Part shown: positions 44,784-56,100 of the stretch, piece by piece
Layout: every line of letters begins with the position of its first letter
Position numbering within the stretch: position 1 is the first letter of the stretch
Assembly: GCA_934561055.1 (NCBI GenBank)
Contig: CAKTFN010000003.1
Location: 124,001-188,000, forward strand
Direction: 5' to 3'
Length of the DNA: 64,000 bases
Source of the DNA: an uncultured Eubacteriales bacterium
Lineage (GTDB): Bacteria > Bacillota > Clostridia > Oscillospirales > Acutalibacteraceae
Translations under genes and position numbers: made by a program
Notes under the pieces: model-generated
The model's database searches: none
The model's input: the letters and a program-made list of their open reading frames with translations, nothing else
What the model was told of the DNA's origin: nothing

Positions 44784-45629
44784 TTATGCTTCGGGTGAAA
44801 CATAAGGTATATCATATTTTTCAAAGATTTTTTCGATTGTTCCGTCTTTGAGCCAGCCCTGAATGTAGCCGTTGATTTCGTTAACGAGAGAAGTACTGCC
44901 CTTTTTGAAAGCAAAGCTGTACGGTTCGGTGGTCATAGCTTCGTCAAGAACAACGGTTTTTCCGTTTGTGTCGGCGGACATTGCAATTCCGGTCTGGTTA
45001 TCAACGACCCATGCGTCAACCTTTCCGCTTGTGAGTGCCGAAAGAGCGTCGTTGTTTGCCTGGAAAGCCGAAACATCATAACCGTTCTTCATGCAATATT
45101 CTTCGGCGGTTGTACCGGTCTGAACGGAAACCTTTTTACCCTCAAGGTCTGCCTTCGACTTAATGTCGCTGCCGTTCATAACGATGATTGCCTGTGCGGC
45201 AAGGAAGTAAGGATCGGTGAAATCCGCATTTGCTTTTCTGTCTTCGGTAACGGTGATTCCGGAAACGCCGATATTGAATTTTCCGCTCTGAATTCCGGGA
45301 AGAACCGAGTCAAAGTCCATCTGATTGATTTCAAGCTCAACGCCGAGCTTTTCGGCAATCATTTCAAGAATGTCAATTTCGATTCCGACAACCTTGTCGC
45401 CTTCAAGCGATTCAAACGGCGGGAAGTCGGGGCTCGTTGCGATTGAAAGTTTTCCGCTCTTTTTAACGTCTTCAAGGCTTGTGTCGGAAGCGGCAGCCGA
45501 AGAATCAGCGGCCGAGCTGTCAGCCGGAGCGGAAGAAGATGTGTCTTTGTCGCCGGAATTGCAGGCAACGAGTGCAAAGCACATAATTGCGGCAAGAATT
45601 ACAGCTGTAATTTTTTTAATGTTTTTCAT
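44784..45629 (-). CDS. Polar amino-acid ABC transporter, substrate-binding lipoprotein
   Basis: 281 residues. Lipoprotein signal ending in a lipobox LVAC, with Cys23 as the lipidated residue. A Ser/Ala/Asp-rich flexible linker (GDKDTSSSAPADSSAADSSA) follows. The SBP_bac_3 domain comes next: GKLSIATSPDFPPFESLEGD, GIEIDILEMIAEKLGVELEI, GISGITVTEDRKANADFTDP-like stretch and a C-terminal LKDGTIEKIFEKY. It captures a polar amino acid outside the cell. The ligand is not readable from sequence. First gene of the three-gene operon. Confidence 0.94.
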   Translation of the reverse strand: MKNIKKITAVILAAIMCFALVACNSGDKDTSSSAPADSSAADSSAAASDTSLEDVKKSGKLSIATSPDFPPFESLEGDKVVGIEIDILEMIAEKLGVELEINQMDFDSVLPGIQSGKFNIGVSGITVTEDRKANADFTDPYFLAAQAIIVMNGSDIKSKADLEGKKVSVQTGTTAEEYCMKNGYDVSAFQANNDALSALTSGKVDAWVVDNQTGIAMSADTNGKTVVLDEAMTTEPYSFAFKKGSTSLVNEINGYIQGWLKDGTIEKIFEKYDIPYVSPEA

Positions 45630-45705
45630 GTTTTTTTCCTCGCAATCTTAAAAATTTTTTGAATTCTTTACTTTGACGTACAAAAGTTTTGAATAACTTG
45701 CGTGT

Positions 45706-45734
45706 ATTATACACGTTTTTGTATGTTTATGCAA
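45706..45734 (-). promoter_or_regulatory. Promoter with overlapping palindrome for the amino-acid ABC operon
   Basis: On the minus strand TTGCAT, a 17-base spacer and TATAAT. The -10 box sits inside a perfect 15-base palindrome CGTGTATTATACACG (45701-45715), a good candidate operator. Confidence 0.65.
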
Positions 45735-45998
45735 TAGTTTTTGAAAATTATTCGCTTTTCATGCATACAAAAAGTTTTTAACCGTTGTTCGCTCTTTTGT
45801 GCAAATCTAACAGTACGGGGCGTCTTTTTTCTTGTTGCGATTTATATTATGCTTTTTTTGATAATGATTCCGGTTTTTGCACACTTTTTTTCGGGAACGG
45901 TGCCGTTTCGTATCGCTTTTTCCGAAATTTTTTGCTTTGAATATACGTCTGACCGCAGTGATTTCTTTCGGTTCTTCCTCACGGGGAAGAACTTTCAT
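45735..45998. other. Intergenic stretch without a convincing gene
   Basis: AT-rich sequence between the ABC promoter and the inverted-repeat element. Short open frames exist on both strands (for example 45807-45998 on the minus strand, 63 very basic residues) but none has a ribosome-binding site or a sensible protein pattern. I see nothing else here. Confidence 0.5.
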
Positions 45999-46994
45999 GC
46001 TACGGCTTGTTTTTTTGAGGTTGTTTCTTTAACCGCACGGGTTTCTTTTGAATTTACATCCGTCCGCTCCGCTGGGGGTACTTTTGTCGATTGAAACAAA
46101 AGTACCCAAAAGTTCGCTTTTAAGTACGCCGCATTTGGTGAACGAATTTTGATTTGCGGGGGAAAATCAAAATATCGTCCACCGATGCGGCTTTAGCTGT
46201 GTTGTTCATAACTTTTTACAATCATACAGAAAGAAAAATCCGCCTGTAGTACGAAACCGTCGGTGCCCATTGTTTTAAAGCAAAGATTCAAGACAACAAT
46301 ATTCTTCTTTTCCTCGTGCGGATTTTAAACGTTGACTTCTCCACTTACGCTTACTTGAATGTTGAAAGTTTTAAAGTGAGAAGGTAATCCAACCTTTTGC
46401 ACCGTAAAGATTTATATGGTAAAAACGGTGAGGTTTAAACGGAAGTCTCACGAAATTCTCCTACGAATGAAAAAATCAAGGCAGAACATATAAATCCACC
46501 GCAAGAAATCCGCGGAGAAAAGGAAGGCAGAAAACGGTCTTTTAGGTTTCATCTGACTGAAAGCCATGACAGAGTGTGGTTTAAAGATAATAGCGGATTG
46601 GTGTTTTTAAAAAGTGAGATTAGCAGACGAAACCGTTGTAGCCGCATCGGAAGCCGATATTTTCCTTTTTCCCCCGCAAAAGGGAAATTCGGTTTCCAAA
46701 TGCGGCGTACCCAAAGAGCGATTTTTTGGCAAGCGATGGAAAGTCGGAGAGGCAAGAGGATTTTGCGTTGTATTTTTGTTTTGACAAGGATGAAAGCACA
46801 GCAATGGTTGTTCCATTGCGAGCATTTCAGACGCAGTCAAGGCGGAAATACAGCGTAAAAGACCTTGTCGCTTCGGCTTTTCATTGCTTTGTTTTGTATC
46901 AATCGACAAAAGTGCCCCCAGCGGAGCGGTCGGATGTAGATTTAAAAGAATTCGTGCGGTTAAATGAACAACATTAAAAAAATACACCGTAGCG
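45999..46994. repeat. Degenerate inverted-repeat element of about 1 kb
   Basis: The two ends are inverted copies. Left words GCTACGG, TTTAACCGCACG, ACATCCG and CGCTCCGCTGGGGG then CTTTTGTCGATTGA (45999-46099) recur inverted at 46885-46994. Left words GTACGCCGCATTTGG, TTGCGGGGGAAAA, AAAATATCG and CCGATGCGGCT (46124-46194) recur inverted at 46640-46712. The right arm has an extra ~170 bases between the two blocks. No transposase or other plausible gene lies inside. It could be a non-autonomous mobile element or a decayed structured repeat. Confidence 0.65.
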
Positions 46995-47098
46995 TAGGAA
47001 TTCTCTCCCTTAGTCGGAAAGTCGCCGGCTCCCTCATAAAAGCAGCCATTATCCTTTCCGGGTTTTCAAATAAAGTTCATTTTCACGAAAACAAAAAT

Positions 47099-47120
47099 CC
47101 CCGGCTCTTTCGAGCCGGGG
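47099..47120 (-). terminator. Terminator of the giant repeat-protein gene
   Basis: Perfect 9-bp stem CCCCGGCTC/GAGCCGGGG with a four-base loop. ATTTTTGTTTT follows on the minus strand, and TAATTTTTG on the plus strand. Confidence 0.85.
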
Positions 47121-47162
47121 TAATTTTTGTTTGTGTGACTTCAGTCAACAGCCGTCAACCGC

Positions 47163-50100
47163 TTAGCGGAAGATCTTGAAGATCTTCTCGAAGAAGGCCT
47201 TGATCTTCGCAAAGAGTCTCTGGATCCAGGAGAGGGTTTTCTCGCCTTCATCGGTTGCTTCGTGATGGTCATCATCGTCGCCGATGGTCTTATACCATAC
47301 GCCGGTGAGCTGTTCCATAACCTCTGCGATGCCTGCGTATATGCAATCCTTGTTTTCGGAAAGAGCACCGAAGATTGTTTCAAGAATCTGCTCAATCTGC
47401 TTAACGTTTCCTGCGATGGCTGCGTCAATTGTGATTCCTGCTCCGAGAGCATGGAAGAGAGAACCTACAATGATATCCGCAACGTTATTCTTGTCGCAAG
47501 CGTCAAACATTCTGTTGATGCCGTTTCTTACAACCTGCTGAGCACCACTCTGAAGTTCAAAGACATTGGTGAGCCACTGAACAAGAGCTTCTCTGTTGTG
47601 AGCGTCGCCGAACATCTCGATTGCCCATGTGAGAACATAGGTAATTGTGTCACCCTTATCCGCAACAACATAGGTCTGAGTGGTCTTATTGCTGTAGCTG
47701 TCATACTTGCCGGTCGGATAATCGTTGATGTACGGATACGGATCAACGGGGATGTTGAAGGAGTTTGCAGCCTTCGTGCGTGAAGTTGCAACCTGCTTCG
47801 TGCTGTCACCGCCGAGTTCGGCAAGTTTGTAGAAGTCAATTTCAGGAATTCTGAAATCATACTTTGCGTTCGCAACGAAGAGTCTGAAGTCGATGTTGTG
47901 AAGAAGTTTTTCAATCTTGAGTTCGCTGATGAAGTCAATCTTGTAAACCTTTGCAACAACTTCGAGAACCGCATAAACCGGAGCAAGAATATTTCTTACT
48001 GCAAGGTATACGCCTTCGTTGGAGATGAAGTATGCAAGATTCGGAAGAGCAGTGAGGAGAGTTTCAACGGGCTTATCAAGGAGTTTTTCTGCGAAGAAGC
48101 CGATTCTTTCAAGGATATAGCCGAGAACCTTTTCGTTGTCGGAGCCGATGTAGCTCTTATAATCTTTAAGGGTCTTGACCTGTTCAGCCGTGAGACCGAA
48201 CGCCTCAAGGATCGGGATAATTCCGTAGTCATATCCGTTGCTGCCGCCGATCTTGACAATGTCAAGAACGTTGAGGATTGAACCTTCGCCTGCAAGGAAG
48301 AACTTGAGAACCGGACCGAGAGGAGTAACAATCTGTGCAAGGGTCTTAAGGAAGCCCTGAATGTCGCCGTCGGTGAAGCCCCAATTCGTTCCCGCAAAGG
48401 AACCGACGTTGCTCCATGAGCCTGCTGCGTTGAGCTTGTCACGAAGAACGGTTGAGGTGGTCTTCTTTGCGAATCCTGTTGCGGTGAGGTCAATGCCTGT
48501 GCAACTTTCATCGAGATGCTTTCCGTCAATCTTGATGTCAATGTTCTTAACTGCTTCAAGGATCGGGCCGACTGCGTCGCCGCCGAGAAGCGGAACGAGC
48601 TTATCAAGGAGCGTATTGATGAGGCCATTAGTGATGTACTTCTTGGTAATGAACTCTCTGAACGTTCCCATCTTAGCCTTTGTAAGAATGCTGTTGATGA
48701 GCGAGTCAAGGTTGTTTGCAACAACTTCTGCGTTTCTCTCGGTGAGAACGAAGTAAGTTCTGTAATCGTAGTTCTTCGGACGGATATCTCTGTTCTGAAC
48801 GGGGATGTAAGTTACCTTACCGCCGCTGATGAGCGAGATAATGATGTCGATGATCTTCGACGGATCCTTGATGATTTCTTCGATGAGTGAATCAATCGGT
48901 TCGCCGAAGCCGTCTTCCTTGCCGAGAGCCTTCTTGATTGCTTCAACATTTTCCTTAGTGAGGATCAGCTTGAGGAGTGTTACGAAGGTATCTGCTCTGT
49001 CGCCGATGATGTTGATGTAATCGGTTCCGTTGTAGATATCGTAAACCGTGCTCATTGCCGAGTCGGATGTGTCAGCGATGAGGTCGGAGTTCTTGTCAGC
49101 GGCTGCCGAAGAAGCAAGCTTGAGCCAGTCAAGGTCAAGTGAGATTCCGAGGGCATTTCCGTTGATTGCGATTCCGCCGAGAACATTGTTGAGAAGTTCA
49201 GCAATTTCTGTTCCCTTGAGGCTGATCTGAACGCCTGCGTCAACGCCCGGGTGAGCCTTGCCGATATAGGTTTCAATGATCGAAGCGCCTTCAACGCCGA
49301 TGTTTCCGAGGTTTATGTTGATTGCGATCGGGAAGATCGGATCAACGAGCTTGATAAGACTGTTGACGGGAGCGATAAGATTCTGAACGAGGACTGAAAC
49401 GTTGTCGTTACCGATTACGTAGCAGAGGTTTGCAAGAATGTCAAGAACGCTTGCAACCGGAGTTTCAAGAATCTTGTCAACTCTTCCGAGGAGAGTCTTA
49501 AGGATCGGATAGATTGTGCTGCCGTGGTTTGCTTCAACCATGTCAGCGTATTCGGTCTGAGTCGGAGCGTCAGCACCGAGGAGTTCAAGAAGCGGGATGA
49601 TTGCGTAGTTGTAACCGTTTCCGCCCATGATTGCGATTTCGTCGAGAGCGGCAATGTACTTGCCGTTGTGTTCGCCGGTCGCCTCAAACTCGGCTCTTTC
49701 GGTTCCGCCCATGAGGATGAGAGCGAGGATTCCGTCAAGCGGCTTGAGAAGGTCGCTGAGGAGGTTGATGAGGTTATTGATTGCAGTGTCTGTGTCGGCT
49801 GCTTCAATGCCCCATGCAAACGGCTCGGCTTCCATAATGATTTCGCCGTTTTCATCCTTGAGGATGTTTCCGCTTTCGTCGGTCTTTGCACGGCTGTGCT
49901 TTTCAAGGACTTCGGCCCACGTTGTTGCATTGCCGATGTACTGCTTAAGAAGGCTGCCGAACGGAGCTTCCGAGAATGCCTTAGGCGAAATGTCAAGGTC
50001 GGTAAGAGTTGTAAGATCTCTTACATAACCGAGAACCTTATCGATTGTTTCAGCGGGAAGACCCGCAAGAAGTTTAACAATGTTCCATACGATCATGTCG

Positions 50101-53100
50101 CCGATGTTGTCTTTAAGAATCATGTTATAAACAAGTTCCTTAACGCTCGAAGCATCGATCGACTTGATGAAGCCGAAGATTACCGGGATAAGCGAGTCAA
50201 GAGTTGCAAGAGTGTCATTGAGCTGCTTATGGGCATCTGCGCTTGAATAGGAGATTCCCGTCTTGTCAAGCTGCGGCTGTTTGTACGGTACATATTCGAC
50301 AAGGTGCTTGTTGAGGAAGGTAACAAGGAGATCGGCAATGTCGTTTTCCTTGCCGGCAAGCGAAAGGACGATGTCCTTAACGTTTGCGTTTTCGTCAAGT
50401 TTGAGCGCCTTAACGAGAATGTTGAGGAAGTCGGTCGTGAGTACGCTCGAAAGAACGAACATAATCGTGTCGCCGAGTTCGGTATGCCACTTAACTGCGT
50501 CTGTCTCGTTGATTACAAGACCCGAAGCGGGTTCGTCAACCTTGATTGCCGCCTTGGCAAGTGAAGCGAAGAAGTTCGGATCAAGAGCCTTGACAACATA
50601 AACTTCGTTGCCGTCCTTATCGGTGATCTTGATGTTTCCGAGGAGACCGTTGATAAGCTCGATGAGGTTTTCACCTCTGTTTCCTGCAATCTTGAGGAGA
50701 TCGGTGAGGCCGTAGCCCTTACCGTTGATCTGAATGAAGGAAGCAAGGAGGGTGTCAATCTGATCTCTTGAGATTACGCTGCTGAGTGCATCAACAATTC
50801 CGAGTACCGGTGAAACAAGGTTCGTGAGAATAACTTCAACGTTGTCGTTTGCGATGAAGTAACCGAGGTTTGCAATCACGGTAAGAAGTGTTGTGAACGG
50901 AGCGTCGCAAAGTTCGTCAACAAGACTGAATACATAGCCGACGGTCTTGTCAATTGCGCTGACTGCGCTCATTGAATCGTAGTTCTTAGCTTCGATGAAG
51001 TTTACACCGAGTTCAGAAAGACCGAGAGCGGTGAAGAGATGCTTGATAACGTTGTTGTAAGCGTCGTTGCCCTTGAGGGTTACGCCTTCAACAGCGAGGT
51101 TGAGATCCTGACCGCGGAGAAGGAATGCAAGGATTGACTCAAGCGGAGTAAGAAGGTCAAGGAAGGTTCTGATGAACTTTGCCTTGGTGTTAACTCCGGT
51201 GAAGATCGGGTCAACTTCAATGATTGCGTTGCCTTCGTCGTCCTTACCGGTTTCATGGCCGTGAGCTGCGAGAACATCTGCCCATGTTACGCCTGCTTCT
51301 GCGTCTGCCGCTTCAACGGTTACATAAGCGATGAACTGAGCGTTTCCGGTTGCCTTTGCGAATGCCACCGGTGAAAGGTCAATTCCGAGGAGATCCTTGA
51401 GTGTCTTTGCAAGGTCTGCGGTGAGGAAGCCGGCAAGAGCCTTAACAAGAGCGCCCGTGATGGTTCCCATCATCTTATCGGTGAATACGTTTTCGTTGAG
51501 GATCCAGCTTACGAATCCGTCAAGAGTTGCCTTTGCGCCTGCGAGCGAAGCTGCATACTTATCAAGGATGTTCTGCTCTGCTTCGGGCTTATCGGGCTTT
51601 GCAACGAGGTCAATGATTACCGGGAATGCCTTCTTGATTACTCTGTCGAGAGCCGGAATTGCTTTGTCAAGATCCGCATTGTTCCAGTCAAGTACGCCGA
51701 GGTACTTGTAAACGGCTTCAAGAGTGTTAACGTCATATCCGCCCGCAAGGATGAGTGCGAGTGAGCCGATGAGGTTCTTGATCGCATTCGGATCGTTGAG
51801 GATATCGGAGATGAGGTTCTTGATGTCGTCGGGAAGGTTAACGTCCTTGATGAGAGCTTCAACAAGTTCCTTGATGTTTTTGCTGTTTTCATCGGTAAGA
51901 ACAACGTTGAGGAGTGTTACAAGAGCGTTAGCCGGGTCACCGGTTACGTTTCTGAGATCCTTGCCGTCGTTGAATGTGCAACCGGCAATGTCATACTTCT
52001 GAGAGGTTGCGCCGTAAACAATCTTGCCTTCGGCGTCTCTCTTAGCCATCTGAGCGGCAATCTTGTTCCAATCGAGGTCAAGCTTCAGCTTAATTTCGGT
52101 TTCGCCGATCTTAATGCTTCCGATTGCCTTGTTGATGAAGGAAGCAAGAGCTTCGCCGGAGATGTTGACGTAAATCTTACCTGCCGCTGCCTTTGCCGAT
52201 TCGGGAACTTCTGTTCCGAAGTAGGTTGAAACAACCTTGTCTGCCGACATATCAATCGCAATTGCGATCGGATATACGTCGTTGACTTCCTTGAGAAGGG
52301 CGTTGACCGGAGCAAGAAGGTTATCCGCAATCGTGTTGATTCCGTCTGAACCGATGAAGTAGAAGATGTTTGCAAGTCTTGAGAAGAGTTCTTCGACCGG
52401 TGCGCCGAGGATATTGTCAACCTCCGAAAGGAGTGTGTTGAGAATATACTTGAGCGACGAGCCCTGAGCCTTAACAAGTGCGTCATACTGAGCCTGAGTT
52501 TTGAGGTTCTTGACGCCGAGTGCTTCAAAGAGCGGGATGATTGCCGTGTTATAACCGAAGCCGCCGTTGATTCTGATGTCTGCGCGTGCTGCGGTTACGT
52601 CTTCAAGACCGATAATCTGCTTTCCGGAGAGAAGAACCTGGAATACAACGTCGAGCTGAGCAAGAAGGTCGCAAGCGAAGTTGACAACGTCTTCCTTAGT
52701 GGAGATTTCCCAATCATACTTGCTGTTCATTCCGACAGCCTGTTCCGTTGTGTAAACCGGAGTCTTTCCGTCTTCTTCAAAGAGCGGCTTTCCGTTTTCG
52801 TCAACGGCCTGCTTGTAAACCGGAGTGAGCGGATAATCCTTTGCGTTTTCGCCTTCGCCGACCGTGAATTTCTTGAGGCCGGTTTTTTCTGCAAAGTAAG
52901 TCTTTTCGTTTCCGTTGTCGTCGGTGTAAGTGTACTTATACTGACCGGCGGAGTACTTCTCTTCGATTTCCTTCCAGGTCTTTGCGTCGCCGATGAAGAA
53001 AGCGAGCTTGCTTCCGAACTTGGCGGATGCCTTAACGCTCTGCGGGTCAAGACTGATGTTGAGGTTCGTGAGTTCCTTAACATAGCCGAGGATCGAGTCG

Positions 53101-56100
53101 AGGTCGAGGTTTGCAAGAACCGGAACGAGCATGTTAACAATCATGTTTCCGAGGTCGTTATCGGCAACAAGCTTGTTGATCATGGTCTTGAGATCGCCGA
53201 CGCCAACCATTGAAAGGACGCTGATGAGGATCGGATCGAGAGCCTTGATAACATTCGTTGTGTTATCGTGGTTAAGGTTTCCGAAGTACTCAGCCTTTGC
53301 CTTTTCGTCAAGATCGGCCTGTGCGAGTCTCTTATAAGTGATTGTGTAGTTCTCAAGGAGCATCAGGATTACGTCAACAAGATCGTTCTGCTTTCCGGCG
53401 AGCGTGAGAAGCGTTGCGCCGAGATCAGCCGATGTGTCAATATTGGCAAGCTTGAAGATGATGTTGAGGAAGTCCTGTGAAAGGGCAGTCTGGAGGATAT
53501 ACATAAGTGTATCCGCAGTGTCAACCGTCCATGCCTTTGCGTTTGTGCTGTCCTTGTCGGTTACGTTAATTGCGTACTGAGCAAGCTTCGTGAAGAAGTC
53601 AGCCGGAAGAGCCTTAACAACATAGACTGTTTCGTCCGGGTTGTTATTGTTCTTAATAACGATTCCGCCGAGGATGTTATTGATGAGGTCAATAAGCTGT
53701 TCGCCGCCGTTGCCGCCGATTTCAAGAAGATCGGTCAAGCCGTACTGCTTTCCGTTAATCTTGATGAAGCCCTTGAGGAGAGTATCAATCTGTTCTCTCG
53801 AGATGATCGGTTCGGCAATTTCAAGAATTCCGAGAATCGGTGAAACAAGGTTCTTGATGAGCGGTGTAAGGTTGTCGTTTGCAATGAAGTAGCTGAGGTT
53901 GCCGATAACGGTGAGAAGCGTTGTGAACGGCTTGTCGCAAAGCGAATCAACAATGTTGAATACATAGCCGATAACATTTTCAAGTGCTTCGTTTGCATTG
54001 TTCGCGTCAACGATTGTTCCGCCGATCTGAGTTCCGCCGACACCGAGTGCCTTGAAGAGCGGGTTGAGAGCGGTTTCATAAGCGTTGCCGGACTTGAGCT
54101 TGATTCCGTCAACCGCAAAGTTCAGGTCGCTGCCGACGAGAACAAAGCTGAGAACCTTGTCAAGAGGCTTGAGCATTGCAAGAATGAGAGCGATGAAGCT
54201 GTCCTTATCGTTTGCACCCCAGTTGAACGGTGAGCCGTCGCTTTCGGTGTGTGATGCCTTGGCAACGTCTGCCCATGTTTCTGCTGCGCCGATGTACTTC
54301 GAGATTCTCTCATTGCCAGCTGCCGCAGCGAAGGCCGCAGGAGCAAGGTCAATGCCGAGAAGGCTGTTGATCGTTGAGCAGAGGTCAGATGTGAGGGTGT
54401 TTCCGAGAACCGGAATAATTGTGTCGATGAGTTTTTCAAATGTTGCTTCGTTGAAGAGCTTGTCGTTGAGGAGCCAGTCAACAACCGATTTAAGAGTTGC
54501 GTTTTCACCGACGTTTGCCGCAATTTCGTCAAGGATGGTTGCGCCTTCCTTGCCTGCCTTTGAAGCGTCGCCGAAGAGTTTGACAACCTTTGCAACGGCC
54601 TTGCCGACGATTGTGTCGAGCTTGGCGATTGCACCTGTGATGTCGGCCTTCTTATAATCGAAGTCGAGAGCCGTGAGAAGCTTGTAAACGAAGTCGTAAG
54701 TTGTGATGTTGTATTCACCGCTGAGGACGAGAACAACCAAACCGATGAGCTGTTCAATTGCGATCGGGTTGTTGAGAACGTCGAAGACAACGTTCTTGAT
54801 GTTTTCGTCGAGATCAGCCGGAATGAGCGACTCAATAAGTCTTGCAAGTCCTTCGGTGTTTTCCGGAGTAAGGATTGTCTGAAGGATGGTGATGAAGGTA
54901 TCGACTTCGTCGCCTACAATGTTGAAGAACTTATCGGTCTGTTCTTCGCCGGTCTTCTTGAGATCATACTTCATCTTGGAGTCGATCTTTACAAGTTCGG
55001 CGCCTGTGTTAGCCGAGCCGTGCTGCTTGCTTGCGTCAACAGTCTTTGCCATCATTGCGGCAATTCTGTTCCAATCAAGGTCAAGGGAAAGGTTGATTAC
55101 GTTTCCGCCGATCGTGATTTCGTTGATGAGGCTGTTGATGAGATTTGCAAGGTCTGCACCCTTAACGCTGAGGGTGATGCCTGCGCCATATCCCTTGTGA
55201 TCCTTACCGAGATAGGTCGTAAGAACCTTTCCGTCCTTCTTTCCGATTTCGGAAGCATCGATAACGATTGCAAGCGGATATACCTTGTCGATCTTCTTAG
55301 CGATTTCGTTAATCGGAGCGATGAGGTTCTGAGCAACGGTGATGATTCCGTCGGATCCGATGAAGTAGAAGAGATTTGCAAGCTTCTTGAGAAGTGTTTC
55401 AACGGGCTTGTCGCAGATATCGTTAACGAGTCCTACGAGAGCATTAAGAACATACTTAATGTCAGAACCGTCGTTCTTCTGAGCAAGAGCGGTAAATTCT
55501 TCGTTTGTGATCGGATTGATTCCGAATGCTTCAAGGAGCGGGATAATTGAGTAGTTGTAACCCATGCCGCCGTTGATTCTGATGTCGGCCCTTTCTTCCG
55601 AAGGATCTTCGAGAACGATGATCTGTTCGCCGGAAAGGATGACTCTGAAGAGAAGGTCAAACGGAGCGAGAAGGTCGCACGCAAGGTTAACAATGTCGTT
55701 AATCGACTTGATGTTCCAATCGAAGGTGCTGTGCATTGCCTTGACGTGGTTTCCGTTTTCGTCAAGCTTCTTGACAAGCGGATACGTCTTGGCGTTTTCG
55801 CCTTCGCCTTCGGTTACGGAAGTGAGGTTAGCGTCAGCCGAATAGTAAGTCTTTTCGGTTTCGCCAACAGTGTAAGTGTATACATACTGGCTGTATGCAT
55901 TTTCGATTTCTGTCCACGTTGCACCCTTCGGTACATCGAGGAAGTCAACAAGCTTGCTTCCGAACTTATTGCTGAAGCTCATCGGGTCAAGCTTAATGTC
56001 AATGTTCGTGAATTCCTTAACATAACCGAGGATTGCGTTGATGTCAACGTCCTTATTGTTCTCAAGACCTGCAAGAACAGGAACGAGAGCGTTCATGACA

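Noticed and set aside
45741..46094. 117-codon plus-strand open frame
   Set aside because: No ribosome-binding site; it starts in an AT-rich intergenic stretch and runs into the inverted-repeat element with no recognisable protein pattern.
46607..46987. Open frames inside the inverted-repeat element on both strands
   Set aside because: Their ends are set by the arms of the element, they lack start signals, and translations look like random sequence of a repeated DNA block.
48829..50246. Plus-strand frames opposite the giant gene (for example 49524-50246)
   Set aside because: Shadow frames of a strongly codon-biased minus-strand gene; no independent signals.
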